DNA of 7,746 nucleotides, from positions 1 through 7,746 of the forward strand of contig JAQICK010000178.1 in the NCBI GenBank assembly GCA_027858595.1, read 5' to 3'. Positions within the stretch are counted from its first letter, which is position 1. Each line of letters begins with the position of its first letter. The translations under genes were made by a program, and so were the position numbers. The DNA is from Melioribacteraceae bacterium. GTDB taxonomy: Bacteria > Bacteroidota > Ignavibacteria > Ignavibacteriales > Melioribacteraceae. The notes under the pieces are model-generated. The model saw nothing but the letters and a program-made list of their open reading frames with translations. It did no database searches and was not told the DNA's origin. Positions 7,224-7,746 of this stretch are shown piece by piece.

Positions 7224-7616
7224 CTATGATGCCTTTTGAGTAGCCTCATATTCAGTTTCATATTTGGATGGACATTTGGTTAAAATATCGGAAGCTTGAA
7301 AATTCCCATTTTGATATTTGCCAGTAACCACAACGCTTGTAGAAGATTCAAAATTATTTGGTATTGCACCTTTATAAACAACTTTAATTTCTTTTCCGTT
7401 ATAATCTTTCATATAAAAAGAAAATAATTGTTTTTGTTTATCTATTTGATAATTCTTTTCTTTAACCCAACTACCTGTTGCTTTAATAGTTCCGCTGCTC
7501 TCTTCTATCTGAGCAAAATCTTCTTCGTATTTAATGTTTGTTTCGGTTAATAAATAACCCATAATTCCAAAAAACACTACTATTATAAATCCGCCAAATA
7601 TATATTTATTGTTCAT
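7224..7616 (-). CDS. ccmE: Cytochrome c maturation heme chaperone CcmE, CxxxY variant
   Basis: This 130-residue protein has one N-terminal membrane anchor (residues about 5-23, IFGGFIIVVFFGIMGYLL) and an exported OB-fold domain. Family features are the central strand region KEIKVVYKGAIPNNFE (75-90), VVVTGKYQNGNFQASDILTKCPSKY (95-119, here split by strand turns), and a short flexible polar tail. CcmE takes heme from CcmC/CcmAB and passes it to CcmF. In most bacteria the heme is held covalently by His in an HxxxY motif; here the aligned position is Cys115, with Tyr119 four residues on (CPSKY). This matches the CxxxY class of System I*. The gene lies 80 bases upstream of ccmF on the same strand. 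The ATG at 7616 has an AGAAAGGA Shine-Dalgarno six bases away. Family identity is supported by length, topology, motif position and the adjacent ccmF. Confidence 0.92.
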   Translation of the reverse strand: MNNKYIFGGFIIVVFFGIMGYLLTETNIKYEEDFAQIEESSGTIKATGSWVKEKNYQIDKQKQLFSFYMKDYNGKEIKVVYKGAIPNNFESSTSVVVTGKYQNGNFQASDILTKCPSKYETEYEATQKAS

Positions 7617-7622
7617 TTGTTA

Positions 7623-7630
7623 TCCTTTCT
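7623..7630 (-). promoter_or_regulatory. Shine-Dalgarno of ccmE
   Basis: Read on the minus strand this is AGAAAGGA, six bases before the ATG at 7616-7614. It supports that start codon; no earlier in-frame candidate with a comparable site was seen. Confidence 0.75.
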
Positions 7631-7746
7631 GTTTAATTATTTTTACAAACCATCTGTTCTTTACACATAATGGATATTACTGCATTTATCCTAAAAATTA
7701 AGTTTTGGATATTTCACTTTATCGTTATTTAATATCACTTCTTGAA
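7631..7746 (-). other. Region upstream of ccmE, possibly with the last codons of another gene
   Basis: This AT-rich stretch holds no complete gene. On the minus strand all three frames are open from the window edge and stop at 7735 (..FKK), 7726 (..SRSDIK) and 7691 (..DKVKYPKLNF). The preceding gene, plausibly another ccm gene such as ccmC or ccmD by analogy with other clusters, could end at any of these. No promoter with clear -35/-10 or Bacteroidota -33/-7 elements could be supported. Confidence 0.3.

Noticed and set aside
7671..7691. Short inverted repeat GGATA/TATCC upstream of ccmE
   Set aside because: A 5-bp stem with an 11-base loop in AT-rich DNA is expected by chance, and no promoter element accompanies it.
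1..7746. CRISPR array, tRNA, insertion sequence or phage module
   Set aside because: No spaced direct repeats, cloverleaf-like segments, transposase motifs or phage genes were seen on either strand.

Overview
The window is AT-rich and reads like a chromosomal segment of the Bacteroidota/Ignavibacteria lineage, with Ignavibacterium- or Melioribacter-type organisms as the best guess. The strongest lineage clue is a C-terminal type IX secretion (Por) sorting domain that opens with NYPNPFNPVT. A SusA-like cyclomaltodextrinase/neopullulanase fits as well. The assignment is inferred from protein features only; there is no rRNA or marker gene in view.

Plus-strand block (1-4713): four co-directional genes separated by only 11, 24 and 13 bases, so probably one transcription unit whose promoter lies upstream of the window. 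In order they are: an inositol-monophosphatase-family phosphatase truncated by the left edge; an AlkD-like DNA alkylation repair protein broken by two mutually compensating one-base frameshifts; a secreted CBM48-esterase with a T9SS sorting tail; and a secreted GH13 alpha-glucan hydrolase with an N-terminal cyclomaltodextrinase domain. The last two probably act together on external, possibly acylated, alpha-glucans. The first two look like housekeeping genes that happen to share the block.

Junction (4681-4731): a perfect 18-bp hairpin with a 5-nt loop lies across the stop codon of the GH13 gene and just beyond the stop of the converging gene. It has a T6 tail for the minus strand.

Minus-strand block (7746 back to 4732): ccmE followed by ccmF, the heme chaperone and the heme lyase of cytochrome c maturation System I. 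Each has an AGAAAGGA Shine-Dalgarno. CcmE carries a CxxxY motif (Cys115, Tyr119) where the usual heme-binding His would be, as in the System I* variant described in archaea and Desulfovibrio. CcmF keeps all four expected heme-ligand histidines and the WWD signature, but is larger than the E. coli protein and has a long soluble region before its last membrane helix. The right edge (7631-7746) is upstream of ccmE and may hold the last codons of another minus-strand gene.

No RNA genes, CRISPR arrays, insertion sequences or long repeats were found. The most informative observations are the CxxxY-type CcmE, the doubly frameshifted AlkD-like gene, and the pairing of a T9SS-tagged CBM48-esterase with an untagged SusA-like amylase. 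No wholly unknown system is evident.
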